Notes: generated from the sequence alone by a model not told the origin. A DNA stretch of 64,000 nucleotides from Lysobacterales bacterium (GCA_017305055.1 JAFKMZ010000012.1:1-64000), one strand, 5' to 3'; positions 1 to 9,035 are shown, numbered from the stretch's first letter. Made by a program: numbers and translations.

Positions 1-762
1 CTCGTCGCGGTCGGCGGCATCGAGCTGGGCCAGCTCCTCCTCGATCGCCGCACATACCGGTACCACCTCCGCACCGACCCGCGCCGCGTACCCGCGCACC
101 GCATCGAGGTGGGAGTTGTGCTCGAAGCCGTCCTCGCGCACGTTGGCGATGAACATCTGTGGCTTGAGCGTGAGCAGGAACAGATCACGCACCAGCAGGC
201 GTTCCTCATCATCCAGGGCCACTGCCCGCGCGGGGTGGCCGGCGGCGAGCGCCGTGGACAGCTTCTGCAACACCGCCGCACGTGCCTGCGCCTCCTTGTC
301 GTTGGCCTTGGCTGCGCGTTCGGCGCGATTGAGCGCCTTCTCCACCGCTTCCAGGTCGGCCAGCGCCAACTCGGTGTCGATGGTGTCGATGTCGGCCAGC
401 GGATCCACCTGGCCCGCAACGTGGACGATGTCCGCATGCTCGAAACAGCGCACCACGTGCGCGATGGCGTCGACCTCGCGGATATGCGCCAGGAACTTGT
501 TGCCCAGGCCCTCGCCCTTCGACGCCCCGGCGACCAGCCCGGCGATGTCGACGAACTCGATCGAGGTCGGCACGATCTTCTGCGGGCGCACGATGGCAGC
601 CAGCTGCTGCAGGCGTGGGTCCGGCACCGGCACCACGCCGACGTTCGGGTCGATGGTGCAGAACGGGAAGTTGGCCGCAGCCACACCGGCCCTGGTCAGC
701 GCGTTGAACAGCGTGGACTTGCCCACGTTGGGCAGGCCGACAATGCCACATTTGATACCCAT
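1..762 (-). CDS. ychF: Redox-regulated ATPase YchF (C-terminus off the left edge)
   Basis: This is the N-terminal 254 residues of a YchF/OLA1-family P-loop ATPase, a translation-associated protein of about 363 residues. The ATG at 762 opens a frame whose first residues carry the P-loop GLPNVGKST (about residues 9-17). A DIAGLV switch segment lies near residue 70, and the family's relaxed base-specificity region reads FIANVRED instead of the GTPase NKxD. The frame has no stop before the window edge, so the C-terminal TGS-like domain is not visible. It lies 69 bp downstream of pth on the same strand, the usual pth-ychF neighbourhood in gammaproteobacteria. Identity is secure from the motifs; no abnormality is seen. 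Confidence 0.97.
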   Translation of the reverse strand, partial: MGIKCGIVGLPNVGKSTLFNALTRAGVAAANFPFCTIDPNVGVVPVPDPRLQQLAAIVRPQKIVPTSIEFVDIAGLVAGASKGEGLGNKFLAHIREVDAIAHVVRCFEHADIVHVAGQVDPLADIDTIDTELALADLEAVEKALNRAERAAKANDKEAQARAAVLQKLSTALAAGHPARAVALDDEERLLVRDLFLLTLKPQMFIANVREDGFEHNSHLDAVRGYAARVGAEVVPVCAAIEEELAQLDAADRDE

Positions 763-831
763 GCAACGCTCCAGGAAACTTCGTGTGCCACGCCACGCAG
801 CGATGTGCAGCGGTTCAGTGCGCGGCAGCTG

Positions 832-1437
832 CTATGAGGCCGGATGCCCACCGTTGAGCGTGCCGGTGGTGTGCAGCAGCAGCATCGCACGCTCGAACTG
901 GCCAGCCACCGCCAGCGGCAGCACGTCCAGCGCGCGCACCATGGCCATGGTGAGCGCCTCCTCGTCGCCCGCCGAGGGCTTGCCCAGCACCCAATCGATC
1001 ACCCGGCGACGGTCCGGCGGATGCCCGATGCCCAGGCGCAGCCGGTGGAAGCGGCCGTGCCCGAGCTGGGCGATGATGTCGCGCAGGCCGTTGTTGCCGC
1101 CATGCCCGCCATCGAACTTGAGCCGCGCCGTCCCCGGCGGCAGGTCCAGGTCATCGTGCACGACCAGGCAACGGTCCGCTTCGATCTTGTAGTAGTGCAG
1201 GGCGGCCGCCACCGCGCTGCCGCTCTTGTTCATGAACGTGGCCGGCTTGAGCAGCCAGACGGGCTTGCCACCGATGTCCAGGCGGCAGGCCTCACCATGC
1301 AATTTGCCCTCGAAGGCAAAGCGCCCGCCACTGCCGCTGGCCAGCGTATCGACCAGGCGGAAGCCGGCGTTGTGCCGGGAGCGCAGGTATTCGGCCCCCG
1401 GATTGCCCAAGCCAACGATGAGGTCCAAGCCGGCCAT
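832..1437 (-). CDS. pth: Peptidyl-tRNA hydrolase
   Basis: Cytosolic enzyme that releases peptides from prematurely dropped peptidyl-tRNAs. The protein starts LIVGLGNPGAEY and continues SRHNAG, which places the catalytic His at about residue 22; VVHDDLDLPPG carries the conserved Asp. With the ATG at 1437 it is 201 residues, close to the family norm, and its N-terminus lines up with E. coli Pth. An ATG at 1446 and a TTG at 1452 are alternative starts only a few residues longer. It follows rplY after a strong hairpin and precedes ychF, so the three are probably co-transcribed with some attenuation. Confidence 0.96.
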   Translation of the reverse strand: MAGLDLIVGLGNPGAEYLRSRHNAGFRLVDTLASGSGGRFAFEGKLHGEACRLDIGGKPVWLLKPATFMNKSGSAVAAALHYYKIEADRCLVVHDDLDLPPGTARLKFDGGHGGNNGLRDIIAQLGHGRFHRLRLGIGHPPDRRRVIDWVLGKPSAGDEEALTMAMVRALDVLPLAVAGQFERAMLLLHTTGTLNGGHPAS

Positions 1438-1454
1438 GCCCGCCATCGGCAACG

Positions 1455-1485
1455 CCGACCCGCGCCATGCCGTGGCGCGGGTCGG
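1455..1485 (-). terminator. Hairpin between rplY and pth
   Basis: A perfect 13-bp stem with a 5-nt loop (arms 1455-1467 and 1473-1485) lies just after the rplY stop and just before the pth start. No T tract follows on the minus strand, so it is more likely an attenuator, processing site or mRNA-stability hairpin than a full terminator. The structure is seen directly; its role is inferred. Confidence 0.6.
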
Positions 1486-1491
1486 TGCTGC

Positions 1492-2226
1492 TTACTTCTT
1501 GTCGTCCTTCTTGGCGGCGGCAGGCTTCTCGTCCTTCTTGCCCGCGGCCGGCGCGGCAGCCCCGGCAGCACCTGCCGCGGCACCGGCTGCGCCTGCGGCA
1601 CCGGCAGCCGGCGCAGCCGCCTCGGCCGGCGCCTCGTCGACTTCCTCGCGCACCAGGTTGGCGCTGACCATGGCCACGTCGCTGCTCTCGTCAACGATCT
1701 GCTGCACCAGCTCGACGTTCGGCGGCAGCTTCAGGCTGGACAAGTGGATGATGTCGCCCGGGCCCAGCGTGCTCAGGTCGACCTCGATGTACTCGGGCAG
1801 GTCCTTCGGCAGGCAGGAGATTTCCACTTCCGTGAGGTTGTGTGAGATCACCACGCCAGCGGTCTTGGCCGCCGGCGAAATCTCCTTGTTCAGGAAGTGC
1901 AGCGGCACGCTGACGCGCAGCGCCTCGTTCTCGTTGATGCGCAGGAAATCCATGTGCATCATCAACTGTTTGAACGGATGCTTTTGCCAGTCGCGCACCA
2001 GCACCTTCTGCACCTGGCCTTCGACGTTGAGATCGAGGATGGAGGAGAAGAACCACTCTTTCTGCGAGGCCAGCAGGACGGTGTTGTGCACGACCTGCAC
2101 ATTCTGCGGCGGCTGGTTGGCGCCGTAGACGACGGCAGGCACGAAACCGGCACGACGCAGGCGGCGGCTCGCACCTTTCCCCTCGTCCTTGCGGATTTGC
2201 GCCTCGATTACACGGGATATGGACAT
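1492..2226 (-). CDS. rplY: 50S ribosomal protein L25/general stress protein Ctc
   Basis: Long-form L25 (CTC/TL5 type), which binds 5S rRNA in the 50S subunit. The N-terminal ~95 residues are the L25 beta-barrel (RKDEGKGASRRLRRAGFVPA near residue 12), and the middle is the CTC C-terminal domain. From about residue 195 the chain becomes an Ala/Pro-rich low-complexity tail ending in Lys/Asp-rich repeats, making the protein 244 residues against about 205 in many relatives. It lies between prs and pth, the standard prs-rplY-pth order of this group. Identity is secure; the function of the tail is unknown. Confidence 0.96.
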   Translation of the reverse strand: MSISRVIEAQIRKDEGKGASRRLRRAGFVPAVVYGANQPPQNVQVVHNTVLLASQKEWFFSSILDLNVEGQVQKVLVRDWQKHPFKQLMMHMDFLRINENEALRVSVPLHFLNKEISPAAKTAGVVISHNLTEVEISCLPKDLPEYIEVDLSTLGPGDIIHLSSLKLPPNVELVQQIVDESSDVAMVSANLVREEVDEAPAEAAAPAAGAAGAAGAAAGAAGAAAPAAGKKDEKPAAAKKDDKK

Positions 2227-2322
2227 GACTTGTCACCTTGGCTTGTTGCGTTGAAGCCGCCTCGCGGCGACCGGATAAACTTCCCCGCGACCAGGGAAGT
2301 GCGTGTTTTCACTTGGCGTCCA

Positions 2323-2480
2323 TGCCGCGAAGATCAAAAGCCGCCCGTCCGTGGGCGACCCGGTTATTGCTGCGCGGCGGCCTGCCGCGAGGATCAAAAG
2401 CTGCCCATCCATGGGCGACCCGGTTATTGCTGCGCGGCGTCCTGCCGCGAGGATCAAAAGCCGCCCGTCCGCGGGCGACT
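2323..2480 (-). repeat. Three tandem 60-bp copies of a terminator-like hairpin after prs
   Basis: The gap between rplY and prs carries a 60-bp unit repeated head to tail (2323-2382, 2383-2442, partial 2443-2480). Each copy contains a GC hairpin of the form GCCC..CC..GGGC followed, on the minus strand, by GGCTTTTGATC. In the direction of prs transcription each looks like an intrinsic terminator. The hairpin arms differ between copies: the middle copy pairs perfectly (GCCCATCCATGGGC), while the outer two have one weaker outer pair. The likely role is termination or attenuation of prs read-through into rplY. Array and hairpins are seen directly; function is inferred. Confidence 0.7.
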
Positions 2481-2498
2481 CTTCAATAAAGCGCGCTT

Positions 2499-3458
2499 TC
2501 AATCCACGTACAAAGAACTTACGGATTCGCCGAAGGCGATGCGGCGGATGGTCTCGGCCAGCAATTCGGCCACCGACAACTGGCGCACCTTCGGGCAGCT
2601 GCGCGCCTCGGCGCGCAGCGGCAGCGTATCGGTCACCACCAGCTGGTCGAGTGCGGAATTCTCGATATTGCTGATGGCCTGGCCCGACAGCACCGGATGC
2701 ACGCAATACGCCGAGACCTGCCGCGCGCCACGCTCCTTCAATGCCGCGGCCGCTGCGCACAGCGTGCCGGCGGTATCGACGATGTCGTCGACCATGACGC
2801 AGCTCTTGCCCTCGACGTCGCCGATGATGTTCATCACCGTGGACACGTTCGGCTTCGGGCGGCGCTTGTCGATGATGGCCAAGTCCGCATCGTCCAGGCG
2901 CTTGGCGATGGCCCGCGCGCGCACCACGCCACCGACATCCGGACTGACCACGATCAGGTCGCTGGTGTTGTGGTGGCGCCAGATGTCGGCCAGCAGCACC
3001 GGCGAGGCATACACGTTGTCCACCGGCACGTCGAAGAAACCCTGGATCTGGTCGGCGTGCAGGTCGACGGTCAGCACCTTGTCCACACCTGCCGCGCCAA
3101 TCATGCGCGCCGCCAGCTTGGCCGTGATCGGCACCCGCGCGGAGCGCGGCCGGCGATCCTGCCGCGCATAGCCGAAATACGGCATGACCGCGGTGACACT
3201 GGCAGCCGAGGCGCGCTTGAGCGCATCGGTGATCGCCAGCAGCTCGAACAGGTTCACCGCGCTCGGCGCACCGGTCGGCTGGATGACGAACACTTCCTGG
3301 CGGCGCACGTTCTCGTCGATCTCGATCTGCACCTCGCCATCGCTGAACGTGCCGACCAGGGCCTTGCCCAACGGCACGCCGAGCCGGTGGGCGACATCCT
3401 CGGCCAGCGCATGGTGGGCGTTGCCCGAAAACAACATCATGGAAGTGGACGTATCCAC
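2499..3458 (-). CDS. prs: Ribose-phosphate pyrophosphokinase
   Basis: Makes PRPP from ribose 5-phosphate and ATP for nucleotide, His and Trp synthesis. Visible motifs are LFSGNA at the N-terminus, the flexible-loop region [26 protein letters not shown], and the PRPP-binding loop [12 protein letters not shown]. The GTG at 3458 is preferred: a GAGG sits 8 nt upstream and it gives 319 residues with the family's usual N-terminal spacing. ATGs at 3440 and 3437 are possible but leave a shorter N-terminus. The frame stays open further upstream, but only by reading through the tRNA gene. tRNA-Gln lies 32 bp upstream and the tandem hairpins lie downstream. Confidence 0.96.
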   Translation of the reverse strand: MDTSTSMMLFSGNAHHALAEDVAHRLGVPLGKALVGTFSDGEVQIEIDENVRRQEVFVIQPTGAPSAVNLFELLAITDALKRASAASVTAVMPYFGYARQDRRPRSARVPITAKLAARMIGAAGVDKVLTVDLHADQIQGFFDVPVDNVYASPVLLADIWRHHNTSDLIVVSPDVGGVVRARAIAKRLDDADLAIIDKRRPKPNVSTVMNIIGDVEGKSCVMVDDIVDTAGTLCAAAAALKERGARQVSAYCVHPVLSGQAISNIENSALDQLVVTDTLPLRAEARSCPKVRQLSVAELLAETIRRIAFGESVSSLYVD

Positions 3459-3490
3459 GGCTGCTACCTCGAAACCAAAACCATCATGAT

Positions 3491-3567
3491 TGGCTGGGGC
3501 GGCAGGATTCGAACCTGCGTATGCGGGAATCAAAATCCCGTGCCTTAACCAGCTTGGCGACGCCCCA
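3491..3567 (-). tRNA. tRNA-Gln (anticodon TTG)
   Basis: A complete 77-nt cloverleaf reads on the minus strand. The 7-bp acceptor stem TGGGGCG/CGCCCCA is followed by discriminator G and an encoded CCA. The anticodon stem-loop ACGGGATTTTGATTCCCG places TTG at the anticodon, and the T arm contains GGTTCGAATCC. TTG reads CAA, hence Gln. It sits between ispE and prs, a placement common in this bacterial group. Confidence 0.97.
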
Positions 3568-3636
3568 GTAATGCATTTGTGGCGTGATCGGTGCTCCACT
3601 CACGTTGTTGCGAACCTCACCGCGGCTGCGGTGCCC

Positions 3637-4524
3637 TCAGGCCGGCGCGCGGTGTCGCGCCAAGGCCAGTTGCAGCGTCGACAGCGTCACTCCGGAAACC
3701 GCCTGCGCGACGAACTGGGGTGGACAACGCCGCGCCACGGCGTGCGCCCGGTCAAACGATCTGGTTTCCAGAAACACGCAGCCACCGGTGCCGGACAACC
3801 GCGCGGGTCCAAATTGCCCCAGCCAGTCCAGGGCTGCCGCCACCTGCGGGTACCTGTCGCGTACCAGCGGGGTGAAGGCATTCTCCGGGATTTCGCCGGA
3901 AACAAAGGATGAAATTGTCGTTGCTGGGCCATTTCGTGTCAATTCCGGCGCCTGGAACAATTGCGCCGTCGAGACCTGGACGCGCGGGTCGAGCACCACG
4001 TAATGGCGCCGTGGGAGTGCCACTGGGGCCAGGCGTTCGCCCACACCTTCGGCCCAGGCCGAGCGACCGGCGACAAATACCGCCACGTCGGCGCCGAGCT
4101 GGCGCGCCAGGTCCAACAGGGCATTTTCCGGCAGATGTAGCCCCCACAATTGGTTCAGGGCCACCAGCACGGTCGCCGCGTCCGAGCTGCCACCACCCAG
4201 GCCGCCGCCGAGCGGGATACGCTTTTCCACAGCTATTTCCGCGCCCAGCGCCGAGCCGACATGGGCCTGCAGCAATTGTCCGGCGCGCACGGTCAGGTCG
4301 GCGTCGGGCGCCACGCCGGGCACCGCGCAGGTGCGCGTGACCGCGCCGCCGGCGACGACACGCACGCGGATCTCGTCACCCCAATCCAGCAGGCGAAAGA
4401 CCGTCTGCAGCTCGTGGTAGCCGTCGGCACGCCGCCCGAGCACGCGCAGGAACAAGTTGAGCTTGGCTGGCGCCGGCCAAGCGCTCCACTCACCATGCCG
4501 CAACGGCGGCAGGGTTCGGCGCAT
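3637..4524 (-). CDS. ispE: 4-diphosphocytidyl-2-C-methyl-D-erythritol kinase
   Basis: GHMP-family kinase of the MEP isoprenoid pathway; it phosphorylates CDP-ME at the 2-OH. PAKLNLFL near the N-terminus and the ATP-binding loop PLGGGLGGGSSDAATV are diagnostic, and RLSGTGGCVF is the third GHMP motif. With the ATG at 4524 the protein is 295 residues, right for IspE. No stop codon separates this frame from the GNAT domain directly upstream, so IspE may instead be the C-terminal half of a 460-residue protein starting at 5019. The gene lies between lolB and tRNA-Gln/prs, as is usual in gammaproteobacteria. Confidence 0.95.
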   Translation of the reverse strand: MRRTLPPLRHGEWSAWPAPAKLNLFLRVLGRRADGYHELQTVFRLLDWGDEIRVRVVAGGAVTRTCAVPGVAPDADLTVRAGQLLQAHVGSALGAEIAVEKRIPLGGGLGGGSSDAATVLVALNQLWGLHLPENALLDLARQLGADVAVFVAGRSAWAEGVGERLAPVALPRRHYVVLDPRVQVSTAQLFQAPELTRNGPATTISSFVSGEIPENAFTPLVRDRYPQVAAALDWLGQFGPARLSGTGGCVFLETRSFDRAHAVARRCPPQFVAQAVSGVTLSTLQLALARHRAPA

Positions 4525-5019
4525 GAATACGCGCAGGTCGTCGGGAAAGCCATTGTTCCGATCGCGGTGGCGGTCGGCGGCAAAGCCGGGATCGTCCTTG
4601 GCCACCGGTGCAAAGCCGTGGCGGGCATAGAACGGCGCGTTCCACGCCACGTCCGCCAGGGTTGCCAACTGCACCTGCCGATAGCCGGCGGCGCGGGCCC
4701 AGGCGCAGGCATGTTCGAGGAGTGCCGCACCCACGCCCTGGCGGCCATGCTCGGGCAGCACGTCAATCTCGGCAATGGCGATCGAGTCCGGCGACGCCTC
4801 GGCTTCCAGCCACACGAAGCCAGTCGTGGCACCAGTGTGGTCATGCGCCGCCCACACCAGGCCGCGCGCCACGGCATGCTGCAGCACGGCCGGTGGTATC
4901 GCCATGGCGGCGTAGTACGGCCAGGCGCGGTGGCCGCGAAAGCCCTGCAGCGCCGCCCGCTCGACCGCGCACATGGCGTCGACTTCGTCGTGGCGCGCGC
5001 GCGCGATGCCGAAATCCAT
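3637..5019 (-). CDS. GNAT acetyltransferase in one open frame with IspE
   Basis: From the ATG at 5019 the first ~165 residues are a GNAT N-acetyltransferase domain: the beta-4/acetyl-CoA loop reads VLPEHGRQGVGAALLEHA, followed by NAPFYARHGFAPV. Its expected C-terminus (LRVFMRRTL) runs straight into IspE without a stop. Either a 460-residue GNAT-IspE protein is made, or ispE re-initiates at the internal ATG at 4524. The GNAT part starts about 100 bp after the lolB stop. No strong Shine-Dalgarno is seen at 5019, and an in-frame GTG at 5064 is an alternative. The acetylation substrate cannot be told from sequence. Both domains are clear; translation as one protein is uncertain. Confidence 0.6.
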   Translation of the reverse strand: MDFGIARARHDEVDAMCAVERAALQGFRGHRAWPYYAAMAIPPAVLQHAVARGLVWAAHDHTGATTGFVWLEAEASPDSIAIAEIDVLPEHGRQGVGAALLEHACAWARAAGYRQVQLATLADVAWNAPFYARHGFAPVAKDDPGFAADRHRDRNNGFPDDLRVFMRRTLPPLRHGEWSAWPAPAKLNLFLRVLGRRADGYHELQTVFRLLDWGDEIRVRVVAGGAVTRTCAVPGVAPDADLTVRAGQLLQAHVGSALGAEIAVEKRIPLGGGLGGGSSDAATVLVALNQLWGLHLPENALLDLARQLGADVAVFVAGRSAWAEGVGERLAPVALPRRHYVVLDPRVQVSTAQLFQAPELTRNGPATTISSFVSGEIPENAFTPLVRDRYPQVAAALDWLGQFGPARLSGTGGCVFLETRSFDRAHAVARRCPPQFVAQAVSGVTLSTLQLALARHRAPA

Positions 5020-5116
5020 CAGCGCGCGCCGCCGCCATCCGGGTGCCGGCGCATGCCACGCCACGCCGTTGCCCACGCGGTCGCAACCCGTGCCGCACCG
5101 GCAAGTGCCGCCCGCC

Positions 5117-5719
5117 TCACGGGAATTGCCACGACTCGACGACCAGCTTGACCTGGTAGGCATCCTTGCGCGCGAAGATCTTCTCCGGCAGTGGCGGCTG
5201 GCGCTGCAGGTCCCACTGCCGGTAGTCGACTGACCAGCCATCCTGGCGCAGCAGCGAGGGCAAGCCATCGGCGCCGAAACTCAGTTCCGCCGGGCCGCCG
5301 TCCGCACGCAGGCCGAGCACCCAGGCCCGCAAGTCGCGCAACGGCACGACCCAGCCCAGCGCCTTGCGCATCAATTGCTCGGCATCGGCACCGCGCACCG
5401 GCCCCTGTTCGAGGCCTTCGAGCAGCGCGCCCTGCGGGCCGCCGCTCAGCCGGAAACTCTTGCTGGCGAGCGGGCCGCGCAAATCAAAGACGTACTGCTC
5501 GCCGTTTTGCACCCAGGTGAAACTTCCGCTGCCGCCGGCGGTGGCCGAGCTCAAGCCCAGGCGTCCGGTCAGCGTCCAGTGGTCGGCGTGTGCCAGCGCC
5601 GCCTCCCGTGCCGCCTGGGCGGCGTACATGGCGGCGTCGCCCTTGACGCGCACGGCCGGCGCGCACGCGGCCAGCAGCAGCGGCGCGAGTACCAGCAAAC
5701 AACGCGCGGCCAACCTCAC
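5117..5719 (-). CDS. lolB: Outer-membrane lipoprotein insertion protein LolB
   Basis: LolB receives lipoproteins from LolA and inserts them into the outer membrane. A GTG start at 5719 overlaps the TGA of the upstream TPR gene (GTGA), giving a 200-residue precursor. The signal peptide ends in the lipobox LLAAC with Cys at about residue 19. The mature part has LolB features: HWTLTGRLGLSS, FTWVQNGEQYVFDLRGPL, and a C-terminus ending LVVESW. Longer in-frame N-termini lack a signal peptide and overlap the TPR gene, so they were not chosen. It is the middle gene of the TPR-lolB-(GNAT)ispE block and likely translationally coupled to the TPR gene. Confidence 0.93.
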   Translation of the reverse strand: MRLAARCLLVLAPLLLAACAPAVRVKGDAAMYAAQAAREAALAHADHWTLTGRLGLSSATAGGSGSFTWVQNGEQYVFDLRGPLASKSFRLSGGPQGALLEGLEQGPVRGADAEQLMRKALGWVVPLRDLRAWVLGLRADGGPAELSFGADGLPSLLRQDGWSVDYRQWDLQRQPPLPEKIFARKDAYQVKLVVESWQFP

Positions 5720-7473
5720 AGGCGCAGCCGCCGCAGCGCCGCGCGCAAGGCGGCATTGTTGGGATCGATGCGGCGCACCGCATCGAACACCTGCCGCGCG
5801 GCCTGCAGGTTGCCCTGGCTGGCCAGCACCTCGCCCAGGTGCACGCCGATATCCGGGTCCTTCTGCCGGCCCCAGGCGCCACGCAAGGTCTCCTCCGCCT
5901 GCGCCAGGTGCCCCAGCCGGTACTGCAGCCAGCCCCACGAGTCGGCAATGGTCGGATCGTCCGGTCGGGCCTTGCGCGCGACCTGGATCAGGCGTTCCGC
6001 CTCCGGCAGGTCGCGGTTGGCATCGGCCAGCGTGTAGCCCAGGGCGTTGCTGGCGTCGACGTCACCGGGCTTGAGCTCGAGCAGGCGCCGGAAGTCGGCA
6101 ATGGCGCGATCGATGTTTCCCGCCTGCGCATAGGTCAGGCCCCGACCGTACAGCAGCGCGGGGTCGTCTGGCACCACCTGCAGCGCACGGCCGAACGCCG
6201 CCTCGGCGTCGGCATACTTCTGCTCGTCCAGGTACAACTCGGCATCCAGCTGGAACGCCTGGCGCAACTCCGCGGGTTCCTCGAGATGGGTCAATTGCAG
6301 GCCTTCCAGCAGCTGGTGCGCCTCGGCTGTGCGCCCCTGCTGGTGCAGGATGGCGGCCGTACGCAGGTCGGCGGCAAAGGCATGCGGGCTGTCGTCATCG
6401 ACCCGCGCATACCAGTCCAGGGCCTCGGCCTGGCGATGCTGCGTCTCCGCCAGTTGGCCGAGGAGGAAGGCGTTTTGCGTACGCACCTGCTCGGAGGCGC
6501 CCCTCAGCTGCCGGTAGAGCGCGGCGAGCGCCTGGTTGTCCTTGGCGGCGCTGGCCAGCGCCGCACGCAAGGCGTAGGTATCCGGATCCTGCGGGCCACG
6601 CTCGAGCACCCGGGCCGCCTCGGCATGCTTGCCGCCCTGGGCCAGCACCCGCGCATAGGTCAGGCGCAGGGGGATGTCCCGTGGCGCCTTGGCCACCGCC
6701 TTGGCCAGCAGCGCGCTGGCGCCGGCGGCATCGCCCTGGTCGAACTTCAGCCGCGCTTCCCAGGCATAGGCGTCGGCACTGCCGAAGCGCTGCACGGCCG
6801 CCTCGGCCACACGCACGGCATAGGCCATGTTGCCAAACTTGGTCCCAAGCTCGCTCATCGCCAGCCACGCCTTGACGTCTGCGGCCTGCAACTGCTGCGG
6901 CGTGGCCAGTGCCTGCAACAGGCGCGCCGCCTGGGCCTGGTCGCGGGCGCCCAGCAGGACCTGCCCGAAGCGGCGCCACGCGTCCTGGTCACCTGCGGCA
7001 AGCACGGTCTCGAGCTCGCGCCGGGCGGCAGCGGCGTCGCCCTGGTCCAGGGCCAGCTGCGCGCGCGCCTGGGCGAGGACAACCGGCTTCGCACCCAGCG
7101 CCTGCCAGCGTTCCAGGGCCCGCGTGGCGGCACCGTCGTCGTGCACGGCCAGCGCCAGTTCCGCGGCGCGGGCCGCGACCTTGGGATCGTCGCTGAGCAG
7201 CATGGCACGGCCGTAATAGCCTGCAGCTGCCGCCAGATCGGTGTGCGTCAAGGCCAATTCGCCAGCCAGGAGCTGCGCGAGCAGGTCGTGCTGCGCATCC
7301 GGAACGGGAACCTGCGCCTGAGCCAACGGCTGGGCGGTGGCGACACGCGGGGGAGCCGGTGGCTGGCTGGGCACTGCGGCACAAGCACCCAGGCCCAGCG
7401 CCAACGGCAGCAGTGCCGTAAAATGGCGCCATCGCCTGAACTCGCCAGAACGGTTCCGCAGACTAATGTTCAT
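5716..7473 (-). CDS. Tetratricopeptide-repeat lipoprotein upstream of lolB
   Basis: A 585-residue precursor with an N-terminal signal peptide and a lipobox-like LGLGAC (Cys about 31), predicting an outer-membrane or periplasmic lipoprotein. The rest is helical TPR repeats, clearest in the C-terminal third (DPALLYGRGLTYAQAGNIDR and similar units around residues 420-560). TPR lipoproteins of this type lie directly upstream of lolB in many Xanthomonadales. The lolB GTG overlaps this gene's stop. It is divergent from hemA across a 117-bp promoter-sized gap. No specific partner can be named; a role in envelope protein assembly is inferred from structure and context only. Confidence 0.88.
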   Translation of the reverse strand: MNISLRNRSGEFRRWRHFTALLPLALGLGACAAVPSQPPAPPRVATAQPLAQAQVPVPDAQHDLLAQLLAGELALTHTDLAAAAGYYGRAMLLSDDPKVAARAAELALAVHDDGAATRALERWQALGAKPVVLAQARAQLALDQGDAAAARRELETVLAAGDQDAWRRFGQVLLGARDQAQAARLLQALATPQQLQAADVKAWLAMSELGTKFGNMAYAVRVAEAAVQRFGSADAYAWEARLKFDQGDAAGASALLAKAVAKAPRDIPLRLTYARVLAQGGKHAEAARVLERGPQDPDTYALRAALASAAKDNQALAALYRQLRGASEQVRTQNAFLLGQLAETQHRQAEALDWYARVDDDSPHAFAADLRTAAILHQQGRTAEAHQLLEGLQLTHLEEPAELRQAFQLDAELYLDEQKYADAEAAFGRALQVVPDDPALLYGRGLTYAQAGNIDRAIADFRRLLELKPGDVDASNALGYTLADANRDLPEAERLIQVARKARPDDPTIADSWGWLQYRLGHLAQAEETLRGAWGRQKDPDIGVHLGEVLASQGNLQAARQVFDAVRRIDPNNAALRAALRRLRL

Positions 7474-7590
7474 TTGCTTCCACGATCCGACCGTTTGGGG
7501 TCGCCATGCGGCGAGCTTGCATCAAAGCTTAGCCTACGCAGCCGACGGCCTTTGTCGAGCAGTCGTCTTCGCCATGCCGCCCGCCGCGCC

Positions 7591-8856
7591 ATGCCGCTGA
7601 TCGCCCTAGGGCTCAACCACCGTACCGCACCGGTCAGCCTGCGCGAGCAGGTGGCGCTGGACGCCGATGCCGCGACGGTGGCCCTGACCGAGCTCGGCCA
7701 GCAGCAGGGGGTCGAGGAAGCGTTGATCCTGTCCACCTGCAACCGCACCGAAATCTACGCCGGAGTGGCCAAGGGGGCCGAGAACGTGCCGCAATCGTGG
7801 CTGGAACGACACCAGCATCTGACCGCGGGCCGGCTGGATGAGTTCCTGTACCGCTACCAGGACCAGGATGCCGTGCGCCATGTGTTCCGCGTCGCCACCG
7901 GACTGGACTCCATGGTCCTGGGCGAGCCGCAGATCCTCGGCCAGGTCAAGGACGCCTACCGCCAGGCGCACGCCGCGCAGACGCTGCGCGCACCGCTGGA
8001 CCGGCTGTTGCAGCACACGTTCGCGGTAGCCAAGCGGGTACGCACGGATACCCGTATCGGCGCCAACACCGTCTCCGTGGCGTTTACCGCGGTGCGCCTG
8101 GCCGAGCAGGTATTCACCGACCTGAAACAGGCCTGCGTGCTGCTGATCGGTGCCGGCGACACCATCGAGCTGGTTGCCCGCCACCTGGCCGAACAGCACG
8201 TGGCCCGGCTCATCGTGGTCAACCGCACAGCCGAGACTGCACGTGAGCTCGCCAGCCAGTACGGCGGCTACGCCACCACCCTGGCCGACCTCCCGCAGCA
8301 TCTGGCCGAAGCCGACATCGTGATCTCGTCCACCGCCTCGCGGCAGCCTCTCGTCAGCCGCGGGATGGTCGAGCAGGCGCTGGCCGCGCGCCGGCGCAAG
8401 CCCATGTTCATGGTCGATCTGGCCATGCCGCGCGACATCGAGCCCAGCGTGGGTGAGCTGTCCGACGTGTACCTGTACGACATCGACGACCTGCGCCAGG
8501 TCATCGACGACAACCGCTACTCGCGCGTCACTGCGGCGCGCGAGGCCGAAGCCATCATCGACCTCCAGGTGCAGCGCTACATGTCCTGGCGCCAGGCGTT
8601 GTCGATCAGGAACCCGGCACTGGAGATGCGCCATCATGCGGAGGTCTATCGCGACGAGGTGCTGGCCAAGGCCCAGCACATGCTTGCCCACGGCAGGCCG
8701 GCCGACGAGGCACTGCAGTTCCTGGCCCATACCCTGACCAACAAGTTGCTGCACCATCCCAGCGCGCGCCTGCGCGAGGCCGCATTGAACGGCGATACCG
8801 AACTGCTGCACGCCGCCGAGCGCCTCTACGAAACGGACAACGGGGAACTGCACTAG
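7591..8856 (+). CDS. hemA: Glutamyl-tRNA reductase
   Basis: First committed enzyme of the C5 tetrapyrrole pathway, reducing Glu-tRNA to glutamate-1-semialdehyde with NADPH. The start ATG at 7591 gives [14 protein letters not shown]. Catalytic Cys50 lies in [10 protein letters not shown]. The NADPH domain shows [15 protein letters not shown], and the C-terminal dimerization helices follow ('spinal' domain to about residue 421). The family normally has GAGET where this has GAGDT, a conservative change. Length is normal at 421 residues. The frame stays open far upstream, antisense to the TPR gene, but that part is not HemA. hemA-prfA is the standard gammaproteobacterial arrangement. Confidence 0.97.
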   Translation: MPLIALGLNHRTAPVSLREQVALDADAATVALTELGQQQGVEEALILSTCNRTEIYAGVAKGAENVPQSWLERHQHLTAGRLDEFLYRYQDQDAVRHVFRVATGLDSMVLGEPQILGQVKDAYRQAHAAQTLRAPLDRLLQHTFAVAKRVRTDTRIGANTVSVAFTAVRLAEQVFTDLKQACVLLIGAGDTIELVARHLAEQHVARLIVVNRTAETARELASQYGGYATTLADLPQHLAEADIVISSTASRQPLVSRGMVEQALAARRRKPMFMVDLAMPRDIEPSVGELSDVYLYDIDDLRQVIDDNRYSRVTAAREAEAIIDLQVQRYMSWRQALSIRNPALEMRHHAEVYRDEVLAKAQHMLAHGRPADEALQFLAHTLTNKLLHHPSARLREAALNGDTELLHAAERLYETDNGELH

Positions 8857-9035
8857 GTGCCGGGCGAAACTCCAGGCCGCAGGGGGTGCGTCATGCACGG
8901 CGCCAGCCCTCTCTACCGACCGCGCTTCCGCCATCCCACCGATCTGCGCCACGTCGTGGTGCACAGCGCGGATCGTGCCGACGACGTCCCGCGCGATGCC
9001 CACCACAGCCGTCAGTCTGCCGCCAGCCTGCCCTC

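Noticed and set aside
2323..2480. Regular repeats resembling a CRISPR array
   Set aside because: The 60-bp units are directly adjacent with no unique spacers, and each contains a terminator-like hairpin; no cas genes are near.
3459..3599. An N-terminal extension of prs upstream of 3458
   Set aside because: It reads through the tRNA-Gln gene; the GTG at 3458 fits the family N-terminus and has a Shine-Dalgarno.
5839..7590. A ~580-codon N-terminal extension of hemA
   Set aside because: It is antisense to the TPR lipoprotein gene and has no HemA similarity; the ATG at 7591 gives a full-length normal enzyme.
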